DNA from: JAAYJM01 sp964498585
GTDB lineage: Bacteria > Bacteroidota > Ignavibacteria > Kapaibacteriales > UBA2268
NCBI GenBank assembly: GCA_964498585.1
Contig: CAZCHH010000092.1
Span: 1 to 8,518 of the forward strand
Direction: 5' to 3'
DNA length: 8,518 bases
Shown: positions 1 through 5,778 of the stretch, piece by piece
Layout of the letters: the number at the start of each line of letters is the position of its first letter
Numbering within the stretch: position 1 is the first letter of the stretch
Notes under the pieces: model-generated
Database searches by the model: none
Told to the model about the DNA's origin: nothing
Seen by the model: the letters and a program-made list of their open reading frames with translations, nothing else
Program-made: the position numbers and the translations under genes

Positions 1-2
1 AA

Positions 3-1628
3 AGTTTCTGTATATCAGCTCTTGAAGACGCACTTTCAAGGTCAAAGCCAGAAATAATCAATATAATTAATGAGCCAAATTCCAGTCAAGTTTCACCGTT
101 CTTCGGTAATGATGGCTATCTTTATTTTTCAAGCAATAAAAGCGGAGATTTTGATATTTATAGAATAAAATTTGATAATGATTGTGAAATTAGTGGAAGT
201 TATGAAGAATTACCAAAAGCATTATTCCCTGATGTAAATAGAATAGGAACAGATGAACTTAGTCCATCTTTTTCGTCCGGCGGTCAATTCTTCCTTTTTT
301 CTTCAAACAGAAAGGATAATTCAATTAATTTTGATGTTTATTTTATTAAAGCTAATAATATTCTTAAATTATCTAATGAAATAAAATTTACTTTAAAGTG
401 TTGGGAGCTATTAGATACATTAGATTTTTACAAGGAAATTGATAAAAGAGAAAAGAAACCTTGCATATCAACATTAAAGATTACTGATGGAAATAATTCT
501 TTTGTTAAGAAAACTGATGATAATGCAATAGCGCAATTCTCTTTACCAAGATATAATGGATACCTTCCACATCAAGACATGTTTAGAAGAGAAACTCAGA
601 TTAAAGTAACAGGAGAGTGTTGCAATGGAGTGAAAAGAGATTTTGTGTTGGTTTTTAATTCATTCTGTCAAAATGAACTTGAAAGTGACTTGGAATTGCT
701 CTGTAACAACAAACCAGTTTTAAAATTTCCGTTTATTATTGATTCTATTCCTTTTTTTGTTACATCTTATTGGTGCCCTTCTACAAATGAATTTAAAGAT
801 AAAAAAATCTGCGGCTGCACTTCAATATTTAATATTGATACAAAATGCGAAGCAACTCCATCTGAATATCAGGTCGAATTTGATTATCCCTGTGAATCAA
901 ATGAAGTTTATACTTTCTCTAATAAATCAATGCCAATTATTAAACCTTCATATAATGTATATAAAACTGCTGGTTCCTGTATAGATTTAATGGAAATGAA
1001 CAAAATTAAAAACAAAATACCCGGTTTCGATTGGTCAGAAAAAGTAGATAAACAGATTAATAGTTTAATTACTCAAATGGAGAAGACTTTACAAAACGCT
1101 TATGTCAATTATGCTCTCGAAAAAAATATAAAATTAATTGTTAATATTTATGGCTGGACTGATTTTAGACAACTTGATAAAAGATGTAAATATACTGGTG
1201 ATGATATTGATTTAGAATCAAGTAAAATTATTCTTGATTCTGAAGCAATGTTGCATGGGAAGATTACAAAAAAGAATTATATTATTGATAATAAATACAT
1301 TAAAAAGAATACAAAATTTGTTAATCAATGGCTAAGTGGTAATCAACTACTAAGCGATTTAAGAGCATTTTATATGGCTAATTTATTAAATAATTTGTGG
1401 ATGAAAATTCCAAAATTTGAATATTTAGCTAATAAAAATCAAATCGAAATTAGAGCGATTGGTAGAGGTATTAAAGATAAACCGGGTGTTCCTCTTCATT
1501 ATAATCGTTCTGTTGATGTAGAAGTTATTATTGACCAAGGAGACGAATTATTCTTTAAGTCTGTATCTGAGATAAATCCTATTGATTATATTAGATTTAG
1601 AGTTCCACCTTGTAAGTGTAATAAATAA
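3..1628 (+). CDS. PD40 beta-propeller / OmpA-like envelope protein, 5' end outside window
   Basis: The frame is open from position 3 to the TAA at 1626-1628, giving 541 visible residues; the start lies upstream of the window. Two WD40-like PD40 (TolB-type) blades are readable: about 87-174 (SPFFGNDGYLYFSSNKSGDF, then DIYRI) and about 252-351 (DELSPSF, then FLFSSNR and FDVYFIK). A cysteine-rich middle region follows (CC, CGC, CNN and other Cys, about 400-990). The C-terminus carries OmpA-like landmarks: GWTD near 1152-1163, LLSDLRA near 1347-1367 and a closing RSVDVEVII near 1506-1532. The stretch between TD and LSxxRA is longer than usual, so an insertion is inferred. PD40 plus OmpA is a common Bacteroidota arrangement for periplasmic or outer-membrane proteins that bind peptidoglycan. 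An ATG at 579 exists but would cut off the blades, so it is not the start. An intrinsic terminator follows. The PD40 call is firm; the OmpA call is moderate. Confidence 0.85.
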   Translation, partial: SFCISALEDALSRSKPEIINIINEPNSSQVSPFFGNDGYLYFSSNKSGDFDIYRIKFDNDCEISGSYEELPKALFPDVNRIGTDELSPSFSSGGQFFLFSSNRKDNSINFDVYFIKANNILKLSNEIKFTLKCWELLDTLDFYKEIDKREKKPCISTLKITDGNNSFVKKTDDNAIAQFSLPRYNGYLPHQDMFRRETQIKVTGECCNGVKRDFVLVFNSFCQNELESDLELLCNNKPVLKFPFIIDSIPFFVTSYWCPSTNEFKDKKICGCTSIFNIDTKCEATPSEYQVEFDYPCESNEVYTFSNKSMPIIKPSYNVYKTAGSCIDLMEMNKIKNKIPGFDWSEKVDKQINSLITQMEKTLQNAYVNYALEKNIKLIVNIYGWTDFRQLDKRCKYTGDDIDLESSKIILDSEAMLHGKITKKNYIIDNKYIKKNTKFVNQWLSGNQLLSDLRAFYMANLLNNLWMKIPKFEYLANKNQIEIRAIGRGIKDKPGVPLHYNRSVDVEVIIDQGDELFFKSVSEINPIDYIRFRVPPCKCNK

Positions 1629-1761
1629 AAATCTAAATACAGTATTAGAAAACAAAACTTTTTAAGGTTCTTTCTGAAAAAATATACTCAAAGAAGCTTT
1701 AATTGCATCAAAGATTAATAAAATTTGTGTTTTACTAAAGTGAAGAATTAAAATTTTCTAC

Positions 1762-1789
1762 AACTCCCTGAATTTTTCAGGGAGTTTTT
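1762..1789 (+). terminator. Rho-independent terminator
   Basis: A perfect 11-bp stem, AACTCCCTGAA (1762-1772) with TTCAGGGAGTT (1776-1786), encloses a TTT loop and is followed by further T residues (1787-1789). It lies 134 nt after the stop of the PD40/OmpA gene and only 16 nt before the ATG of the lipoprotein gene. It may therefore also act as a leader hairpin for that gene. Confidence 0.8.
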
Positions 1790-1805
1790 AAAATTGGAGT
1801 AAGCT

Positions 1806-2891
1806 ATGAAAAGAATTATTTATTATTTGTTCTTATTACTTATTTTAGTTAGCTGTTCATCTATTAAGGACTTTAAAAAACCTGCAATATTCTGCCAAGG
1901 AAGTTATTCAATTTTCGATAAATCAACTCTTGTATATCCAATTGAAATTTTTCCTTATGTAAATGACAAAATTAATATTGTTTCTGCAAATTTAATTGAT
2001 ATTAAAGGGGATACAATTGAGTCATTAGAACTGGAAAATAATGAAAATTATCCATCTAACCTAGATGGAGAAAAACATTACTTGCTTAAAGCAAAGAACC
2101 AACTTCCAGAAGGAATGTATATGATCGAAATAATACATCAAATTGATGATATTGTAAAGAGAGAGACAATTCTATTAAATGTTTTTAGAACTGGTTTGGA
2201 AGAAACAAATAGAAATCTAATTGATGGTTACTTTAAAAACTATTCTTATTATGGAAACTATCAAATTATTAACGCAATTCCAACATCATACCTTAATATT
2301 AAAGCCGACCAGTTCAGGATTGAGTTTTTAACTGATAAGGATAATCAAAGACCTCCAGTTAGGGGACTAAACATTACAAGAGACAATAATTTCTTTTTTG
2401 ATGCAAATTCTAACAGTGCATCACTTAGAATTTACTGGCAAAATCCATATTTTGATGAGCAAGTTGATTTATACAAGAATTCAGTAGATATCAGACAAAA
2501 AGCTCCTACAATTAACACTTTGAATATGCAGGAAGAACCGCCATCTGGAACTGAAAAGCGTATTAGATTAAGAGTAAGAAATTTAAAATTTTTAGATCCA
2601 GATATTGGCGGCGAAGGCAGACCCCAAATCAATGTTTTTGTTGATAAAACAGCAAAATGTGCTGTAGAGGGATATTCAGCCAGCGAACCACAACTCTATT
2701 TGGATGATGATTCTTATATAGTTGAATTAGAATTAAACGGAAATCTACCAAAAGGCGAAACAAAAGTTAAAGGTACTGTTTCTTTCAACATTAATGCTCA
2801 AGCTACAAATCCAATTAATGGAAAAGTTTCAAGTGTTGAATCAAAAGCAATCAATCTAAGAATTAATTTTGAACCAAAAAAAGGTTATTGA
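1806..2891 (+). CDS. Putative lipoprotein of unknown function
   Basis: This encodes 361 residues. The N-terminus (MKRIIYYLFLLLILVSC) has two basic residues, a hydrophobic core and a lipobox, LVSC, with the acceptor cysteine at residue 17. It should be processed by Lgt/Lsp and anchored in a membrane, probably facing the periplasm or the surface. The start is supported by GGAG at 1796-1799, six nucleotides before the ATG. After the signal, the protein is rich in beta-forming alternation and Asn/Asp, with no catalytic motif that I can recognise. Segments such as GTEKRIRLRVRNLKF and YIVELELNGNLPKGETKVKG look like Ig-like beta-sandwich strands, which is an inference only. The strong hairpin just upstream leaves no room for a promoter between it and the ATG. 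A short coupled ORF begins 2 nt after the stop. Confidence 0.85.
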   Translation: MKRIIYYLFLLLILVSCSSIKDFKKPAIFCQGSYSIFDKSTLVYPIEIFPYVNDKINIVSANLIDIKGDTIESLELENNENYPSNLDGEKHYLLKAKNQLPEGMYMIEIIHQIDDIVKRETILLNVFRTGLEETNRNLIDGYFKNYSYYGNYQIINAIPTSYLNIKADQFRIEFLTDKDNQRPPVRGLNITRDNNFFFDANSNSASLRIYWQNPYFDEQVDLYKNSVDIRQKAPTINTLNMQEEPPSGTEKRIRLRVRNLKFLDPDIGGEGRPQINVFVDKTAKCAVEGYSASEPQLYLDDDSYIVELELNGNLPKGETKVKGTVSFNINAQATNPINGKVSSVESKAINLRINFEPKKGY

Positions 2892-2892
2892 T

Positions 2893-2985
2893 ATGCAAAA
2901 AATTATTTTACTTGTTCAAATAACTGCTTCCTTTGTTGAACTTAACAAGCATAATCAAACAATATTCTCTACTTTCCAAGCGTAA
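2893..2985 (+). pseudogene. Truncated start of a secreted-protein gene (30 codons)
   Basis: An ATG sits 2 nt after the lipoprotein stop and has a strong ribosome site (AAAAAAAGG, 2876-2884). It opens a 30-residue peptide beginning MQKIILLVQITASFVEL, which resembles the n- and h-regions of a Bacteroidota signal peptide. The frame ends at TAA 2983-2985, and a run of unrelated repeats begins about 30 nt later. The simplest reading is that a downstream operon gene lost its body when the repeat cluster or cassette arrived. A genuine small peptide cannot be excluded. Confidence 0.4.
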
Positions 2986-3013
2986 CTTGTGAGTGAGATA
3001 AAAAGAATACACC

Positions 3014-3041
3014 GTGGAGACGCAATGCATTGCGTCTCTAC
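3014..3041. repeat. Palindromic repeat, GAGACGC type
   Basis: The core 3017-3038 is a perfect 22-bp palindrome: half-site GAGACGCAATG and its exact complement, centred on ATGCAT. The outer bases extend pairing to 3014-3041 with one G-T wobble. From memory, similar GTAGAGACG-type palindromes are dispersed through cyanobacterial and some Bacteroidota-related genomes. There is no T-run after it, so it is not a standard terminator. Confidence 0.8.
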
Positions 3042-3061
3042 AAATCAACAAAAACAAAAAT

Positions 3062-3135
3062 CCAAACTATCCCGCAAGGGATTGCATTATTGTAGAAGAA
3101 ATTGCATCGTTACCAAACCTATCCCGCCAGGGATT
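3062..3135. repeat. Two copies of a small hairpin repeat (CTATCCCGC type)
   Basis: Copy 1 spans 3062-3083 (core TATCCCGCAAGGGATT) and copy 2 spans 3113-3135 (core TATCCCGCCAGGGATT). The two differ by one inserted C and one A/C change and are separated by 29 nt. Each folds into a five-pair stem, ATCCC/GGGAT, with a GCAA (GNRA-type) or GCCA loop. The 3' arm of copy 2 supplies AGGGA (3129-3133), the only good ribosome site for the TTG at 3141. Confidence 0.75.
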
Positions 3136-3140
3136 AGATT

Positions 3141-3791
3141 TTGCAAACAAATAATATAAAAGCAAAAAAGATGGACTCCACTTTCCCAAGTGGAGTCCAT
3201 CTTCTCCCCTCACGACTTCAAACGGTCATCAAAAGAGTTCAAACGGTCATCAAAAGGGAACATTTAAGGGAACATTTAAGGGAACGTTCTACCTCCCCAA
3301 ATTCCACTGATTTTGCTCCAAAAAATGCAAAAAGCGAAAAAGCGCTTAACATTATATATAGAAATAAGGATTTTAGTAATAAGGAGAAGAGAAATAATAA
3401 TAATAAGGAAGATTTTTATTTTTCCTCTCCTTTTCTTAAAAATTCAATTCTTTCAATCTTTAAAGAAGAATATAATGAATCAAGGGGAATGGATTACATT
3501 GTTTTGAATGAGCAAAAAGAATTATCGTCAATTCAGGGACTTTTGACAGCGTATTTAAGACAGAACGGCAATTCTGAATATACTGGAGAAAAAATATTAG
3601 ATGAGTTCCGTGCATATTTCAAAAAATGTTTGAGAATCCAAAACAACTTCTACAAAACAAACCTCTCACTCAGCTTAATTGCGAATAAATTTAACGAAAT
3701 AATGCAGGTAATTAAAAAGGAAGGTATTGAAGACCCTGAAGTAGAAGCTATCAGTAGAGAAGAATTTTATAATAATTTATCATTAGATTAA
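3141..3791 (+). CDS. Chimeric ORF: repeat-built N-terminus, replication-protein-like C-terminus
   Basis: This encodes 216 residues from the TTG at 3141, which has AGGGA seven nt upstream. The first ATG in frame is at 3171, inside a hairpin, without a convincing ribosome site. An in-frame TAG at 3135-3137 excludes an earlier start. Residues 10-21 are encoded by the 3168-3203 palindrome. Residues about 26-50 come from tandem units (QTVIKRV/QTVIKRE, then HLRE twice). A low-complexity Asn/Lys/Glu linker follows (about 60-90). From about residue 95 a more conserved-looking helical region starts (ILSIFKEEYNESRGMDYIVL, then LLTAYLR, EFRAYFKKCL, and LSLIANKFNEIMQVIKKEG). To me this recalls the C-terminal part of Bacteroidota phage or plasmid replication proteins, which normally have an N-terminal winged helix. 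That domain is absent here, so the gene is probably truncated or rearranged. The family assignment is tentative. Confidence 0.6.
   Translation: MQTNNIKAKKMDSTFPSGVHLLPSRLQTVIKRVQTVIKREHLREHLRERSTSPNSTDFAPKNAKSEKALNIIYRNKDFSNKEKRNNNNKEDFYFSSPFLKNSILSIFKEEYNESRGMDYIVLNEQKELSSIQGLLTAYLRQNGNSEYTGEKILDEFRAYFKKCLRIQNNFYKTNLSLSLIANKFNEIMQVIKKEGIEDPEVEAISREEFYNNLSLD
3168..3203. repeat. Perfect 16-bp-arm palindrome with TCCC loop (family A, copy 1)
   Basis: The left arm AAGATGGACTCCACTT (3168-3183) and right arm AAGTGGAGTCCATCTT (3188-3203) pair without mismatch around the loop TCCC. In the reading frame of the surrounding ORF it encodes KMDSTFPSGVHL. A second family member lies at 8227-8260 in the opposite orientation. 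The 3' side is CTCCCC, so it is not a T-tailed terminator. Confidence 0.9.
3217..3282 (+). repeat. In-frame tandem repeats, 21-bp x2 then 12-bp x2
   Basis: The 21-bp units at 3217-3237 and 3238-3258 (both starting TTCAAACGGTCATCAAAAG) differ at a single base. They are followed by two identical 12-bp units, AACATTTAAGGG, at 3259-3270 and 3271-3282, and by a diverged AACGTT. Both unit lengths are multiples of three, so copy-number change keeps the ORF open. Confidence 0.85.
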
Positions 3792-3808
3792 AAAGAAAGG
3801 TTAAACCA

Positions 3809-3871
3809 ATGGAAATTGAATATGAATACAATAAGTTCAGAAATCAAAAATATTTAGGAAAAAAAATATAA
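3809..3871 (+). CDS. Possible 20-aa peptide
   Basis: ATG 3809 with AGAAAGG (3794-3800) eight nt upstream opens 20 codons, MEIEYEYNKFRNQKYLGKKI, ending at TAA 3869-3871. The same AGAAAGGTTA leader precedes the HTH gene (5080-5089). I do not recognise it. It may be a real small protein, a remnant, or only a ribosome site that leads translation into the next gene. Confidence 0.3.
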   Translation: MEIEYEYNKFRNQKYLGKKI

Positions 3872-3905
3872 TATTAAAATTAAAGAAATTAAATAATTAA
3901 AAACT

Positions 3906-4358
3906 ATGGAACAAAGCATAATCAAACAGAGCAACTGCGTAATCAAATTCGATAAGCAAATAGCCCCGATAATGCAGGCAGATAAAATTTATTATTCACA
4001 AATTTTAAATGAGCCGGCAATAGATAACAATGACTTTAAAGAGTTTGTTATACACATTGAAATAGCTCAAGGAAATAAATTTGAAGCAAATTCCAATGAT
4101 TTGCTCCGATTAAAAGACATTTTACTTCGTTGCAAGGAATTGGGCTGGAGCAAAGTAGAATTTCAAATAGCACTTGATAATTTCCTTGACAAACACGAAT
4201 GGAAATCTTTTACACGAGCAGATTTTATGAAATACCGTCCTGACCGTTGCTTGAAAAATCATAGCTGGTTTGAAAAGGAAACCGACAAAGACATCAACAA
4301 TCGTTCACTTATGGAGGGCTTCGAAATAGATTTTGGCGACTTAAAGCTTACATACTGA
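3906..4358 (+). CDS. Hypothetical accessory protein, probably 5' part of a gene split by TGA
   Basis: This encodes 150 residues from the ATG at 3906 to a TGA at 4356-4358. I do not recognise the family with certainty. A helical segment (LLRLKDILLRCKELGWSKVE, then FQIALDNFLDKHEW) is followed by a basic/aromatic segment (FTRADFMKYRPDRCLKNHSW). That layout is similar to Bacteroidota mobile-element proteins in which a terminal 'YKDGVELPL'-like strand follows. Such a sequence, RYKDGVELPLKRVYPI, occurs immediately after the TGA in the same frame, and the frame then stays open to 4742. This suggests a nonsense mutation (for example TGG to TGA) in an originally ~278-residue gene. No good ribosome site is visible, only an A-rich leader. 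It lies within the accessory cassette, between the replication-like ORF and the coiled-coil ORF. Confidence 0.7.
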   Translation: MEQSIIKQSNCVIKFDKQIAPIMQADKIYYSQILNEPAIDNNDFKEFVIHIEIAQGNKFEANSNDLLRLKDILLRCKELGWSKVEFQIALDNFLDKHEWKSFTRADFMKYRPDRCLKNHSWFEKETDKDINNRSLMEGFEIDFGDLKLTY

Positions 4359-4424
4359 CGTTACAAAGACGGAGTAGAACTTCCGCTTAAAAGAGTTTAT
4401 CCGATTAGTTATAATAAATTTAGC

Positions 4425-4742
4425 TTGCAAAATTCAAATAAAAATGGACTGGAAACTTTCGACTGGAATTTGGGAAATCAATACTTGAAAATGGTAGAAA
4501 GAAATGTGCATTTAGAAAATTATGCAGATAAAATGAAGATAAGAATTGATTTACTTGAAAAGGAAATTGAAATAAATAAGAATCGAACTTCAGAACTTAA
4601 TTTAGAAATCAATAGATTAAATAAAAAATGTTTAGAGCTTTTAAACCAAATTAATGAAATGGAAAAAAACACTGGTAATTTAATTCATTATGAAGTAAAA
4701 CCATTAGAAAATAAATATCAGGACAATGAAGTATATTTATAA
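4425..4742 (+). CDS. Coiled-coil ORF, probably 3' part of the gene split at 4356
   Basis: The nearest start to the upstream TGA is TTG 4425, which has no ribosome site. The frame is open back to 4359 and identical to that of the 3906 gene. Taken from 4425 it encodes 105 residues. Residues about 22-85 are strongly heptad-like, with Leu/Ile/Met spaced among Lys/Glu/Asn (IRIDLLEKEIEINKNRTSEL, then NLEINRLNKKCLELLNQI), so a coiled coil is likely. The last 17 nt overlap the ATG of the membrane protein that follows, pointing to translational coupling. Function is unknown. Whether it is translated separately, by reinitiation after the TGA or not at all cannot be decided from sequence. Confidence 0.5.
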   Translation: MQNSNKNGLETFDWNLGNQYLKMVERNVHLENYADKMKIRIDLLEKEIEINKNRTSELNLEINRLNKKCLELLNQINEMEKNTGNLIHYEVKPLENKYQDNEVYL

Positions 4743-4950
4743 AAAAATAATAATTGCAATAAATGAGTTGCTTTTCAAATTCAATATTCTATTGGAAAGG
4801 CATAAAAAATTTATAATCATTTCGATTGTAATGGCGAATTTATTAATAATTTCATTTATAAAAGTGCATTTGTTTATCGTAATTCTTATGCTTGCTTGCA
4901 GCTGGCTTTTGTTATTCCTTTGGTCGCAGGAAAGCAGAGGGAAAGGTTGA
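4726..4950 (+). CDS. Small membrane protein with two transmembrane helices
   Basis: This encodes 74 residues. It overlaps the end of the preceding frame by 17 nt. AGGA at 4720-4723 is rather close to the ATG, at two nt. A basic N-terminal segment with an amphipathic helix is followed by two hydrophobic helices: residues about 29-46 (FIIISIVMANLLIISFIK) and about 48-66 (LFIVILMLACSWLLLFLW). A short polar tail, SQESRGKG, ends the protein. Size and topology resemble holin-like or other small membrane proteins of mobile elements, but no family motif is visible and I do not assign a function. A reverse-strand ORF over the same bases is not supported. Confidence 0.6.
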   Translation: MKYIYKKIIIAINELLFKFNILLERHKKFIIISIVMANLLIISFIKVHLFIVILMLACSWLLLFLWSQESRGKG

Positions 4951-4979
4951 ATTTTCCTTAAAAATTGCAATTAAATTTA

Positions 4980-5080
4980 GTTTGATACAAGCAAATTTAC
5001 ATATTATTTAGTCAAACATAAGCAAATTTAGAAAAATATATTCAAATTCAGTTAAACATATTCAAATTCAGTTAAATACA
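4980..5080 (+). repeat. Iteron-like array of ~20-bp units upstream of HTH gene
   Basis: Units of about 20 bp carry the core CAAATTTA or CAAATTCA at 4992, 5023, 5043 and 5063. The intervals are 31, 20 and 20 bp. The last two units are nearly identical (ATATTCAAATTCAGTTAAAC and then ATATTCAAATTCAGTTAAAT). The first two share AAGCAAATTTA preceded by a TTTGATAC/TCAAACAT-like half. The array ends at the ribosome site of the HTH gene. Twenty-bp spacing (about two helical turns) on one face of DNA is typical of replication iterons or of operators for an autoregulated DNA-binding protein. Confidence 0.65.
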
Positions 5081-5092
5081 GAAAGGTTAGAA

Positions 5093-5404
5093 ATGACAGG
5101 AAAACAATTGAATATTTTGCGTAGATTCAATAGAATAACGCAGAAAGATTTAGCGAACTTATTTGGTTATTCTACTCCAAAGATAGTGCAGGTGTTGGAA
5201 TCTGAAGAATTTATTCCAGACAAATTTGCAATAATTTTAGCGGAGCAATGCAATTTGAAGTCAGAAAACGTTTTAGATGATGAATGGTTGAAAGCTTACA
5301 TAAAAAAAGTTCCAGAAAAATATACATCTCGCAATAATTACAACAAATATTCTATTCACAACAGAAACAGAGTAATTTTAAATGATTTATCAAGAATAAA
5401 ATAA
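5093..5404 (+). CDS. Small helix-turn-helix DNA-binding protein (XRE-like)
   Basis: This encodes 103 residues. The start at 5093 is backed by GAAAGG at 5081-5086, six nt upstream. Residues 3-60 fit an XRE/Cro-type HTH: helix 2 about 16-24 (TQKDLANLF), turn GYS, recognition helix about 28-37 (TPKIVQVLES), then a hydrophobic helix (FAIILAEQC). The recognition helix lacks the usual 'SxxxxSxxExG' pattern, so it is a divergent member. The tail 65-103 is basic and polar (KKVPEKYTSRNNYNKYS). Its position directly behind four 20-bp direct repeats suggests that it binds them, either as an autorepressor or as part of a replication control module. This role is inferred. No partner toxin-like gene is evident next to it, although a 48-aa ORF follows. 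Confidence 0.75.
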   Translation: MTGKQLNILRRFNRITQKDLANLFGYSTPKIVQVLESEEFIPDKFAIILAEQCNLKSENVLDDEWLKAYIKKVPEKYTSRNNYNKYSIHNRNRVILNDLSRIK

Positions 5405-5408
5405 AAAA

Positions 5409-5439
5409 ACGATTTTAAGACGATTTAAGACGCTTTAAA
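5409..5439 (+). repeat. Three short tandem units ACGATTTTAAG / ACGATTTAAG / ACGCTTTAAA
   Basis: Three 10-11-bp near repeats follow the HTH stop directly. The spacing of about one helical turn could serve a DNA-binding protein, but copies are few and AT-rich, so chance remains possible. The rest of 5440-5527 is AT-rich sequence leading to the ribosome site at 5517-5521. Confidence 0.4.
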
Positions 5440-5527
5440 AAATATTTGGTATAAAACATCAAAGAACGAATAAAAAGCAAGCAGTAATTAAATATGCAAT
5501 TTTTTTTAATAAATTTTAAGGTATAAA

Positions 5528-5674
5528 ATGAAAAGACTTTTTGGACACGGAGCAAGTTTGTCATATATCAAAGCAAAGACAAAAGAAAATGAAATGGACT
5601 ATGTCCCTGTAGTAAATTTAAAGATGATTTACATTCAGGAGAATTTTAGAGTAGAAAAAAAACAAACATCATAA
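5528..5674 (+). CDS. Small 48-aa hypothetical protein
   Basis: ATG 5528 is preceded by TAAGG (5517-5521) at six-nt spacing and opens 48 codons ending at TAA 5672-5674. The peptide begins MKRLFGHGASLSYIKAKTKE and continues with YVPVVNLKMIYIQENF. It is basic, with alternating hydrophobics that could form a small beta-rich fold. There is no signal peptide or membrane segment, and I do not recognise the family. Its leader (5501-5523) is nearly repeated at 5756-5782, ahead of a second short open frame, suggesting a duplicated gene start. It is the last plausible gene of the accessory cassette. Confidence 0.5.
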   Translation: MKRLFGHGASLSYIKAKTKENEMDYVPVVNLKMIYIQENFRVEKKQTS

Positions 5675-5778
5675 TTTTTTGAAATATTATGCTAATATAT
5701 TGATAAATATGAAGTAATCTTTTTATTAATCTCAAGTAAAATTAAAAAAATCAACTTTTTTTTCTAATAAAATTTTAA

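Noticed and set aside
739..984. Hydrophobic + strand ORF inside the PD40/OmpA gene
   Set aside because: It is an overlapping frame of a well-supported gene with no ribosome site.
579..1628. ATG 579 as start of the first gene
   Set aside because: The same frame is open to the window edge and contains two clear PD40 blades upstream; no ribosome site precedes 579.
2432..2632. Minus-strand ORF inside the lipoprotein gene
   Set aside because: It is antisense to a well-supported coding region, without ribosome site or recognisable product.
3062..3135. Two-repeat CRISPR mini-array (22-23-bp repeats, 29-nt spacer)
   Set aside because: The repeats are imperfect, shorter than usual and strongly self-palindromic, there are only two, and no cas gene is nearby. 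A dispersed hairpin repeat explains them better.
4737..4970. Minus-strand ORF opposite the small membrane protein
   Set aside because: It mirrors the hydrophobic codons of the + strand gene; the + strand reading has gene overlap, consistent direction and clear membrane topology.
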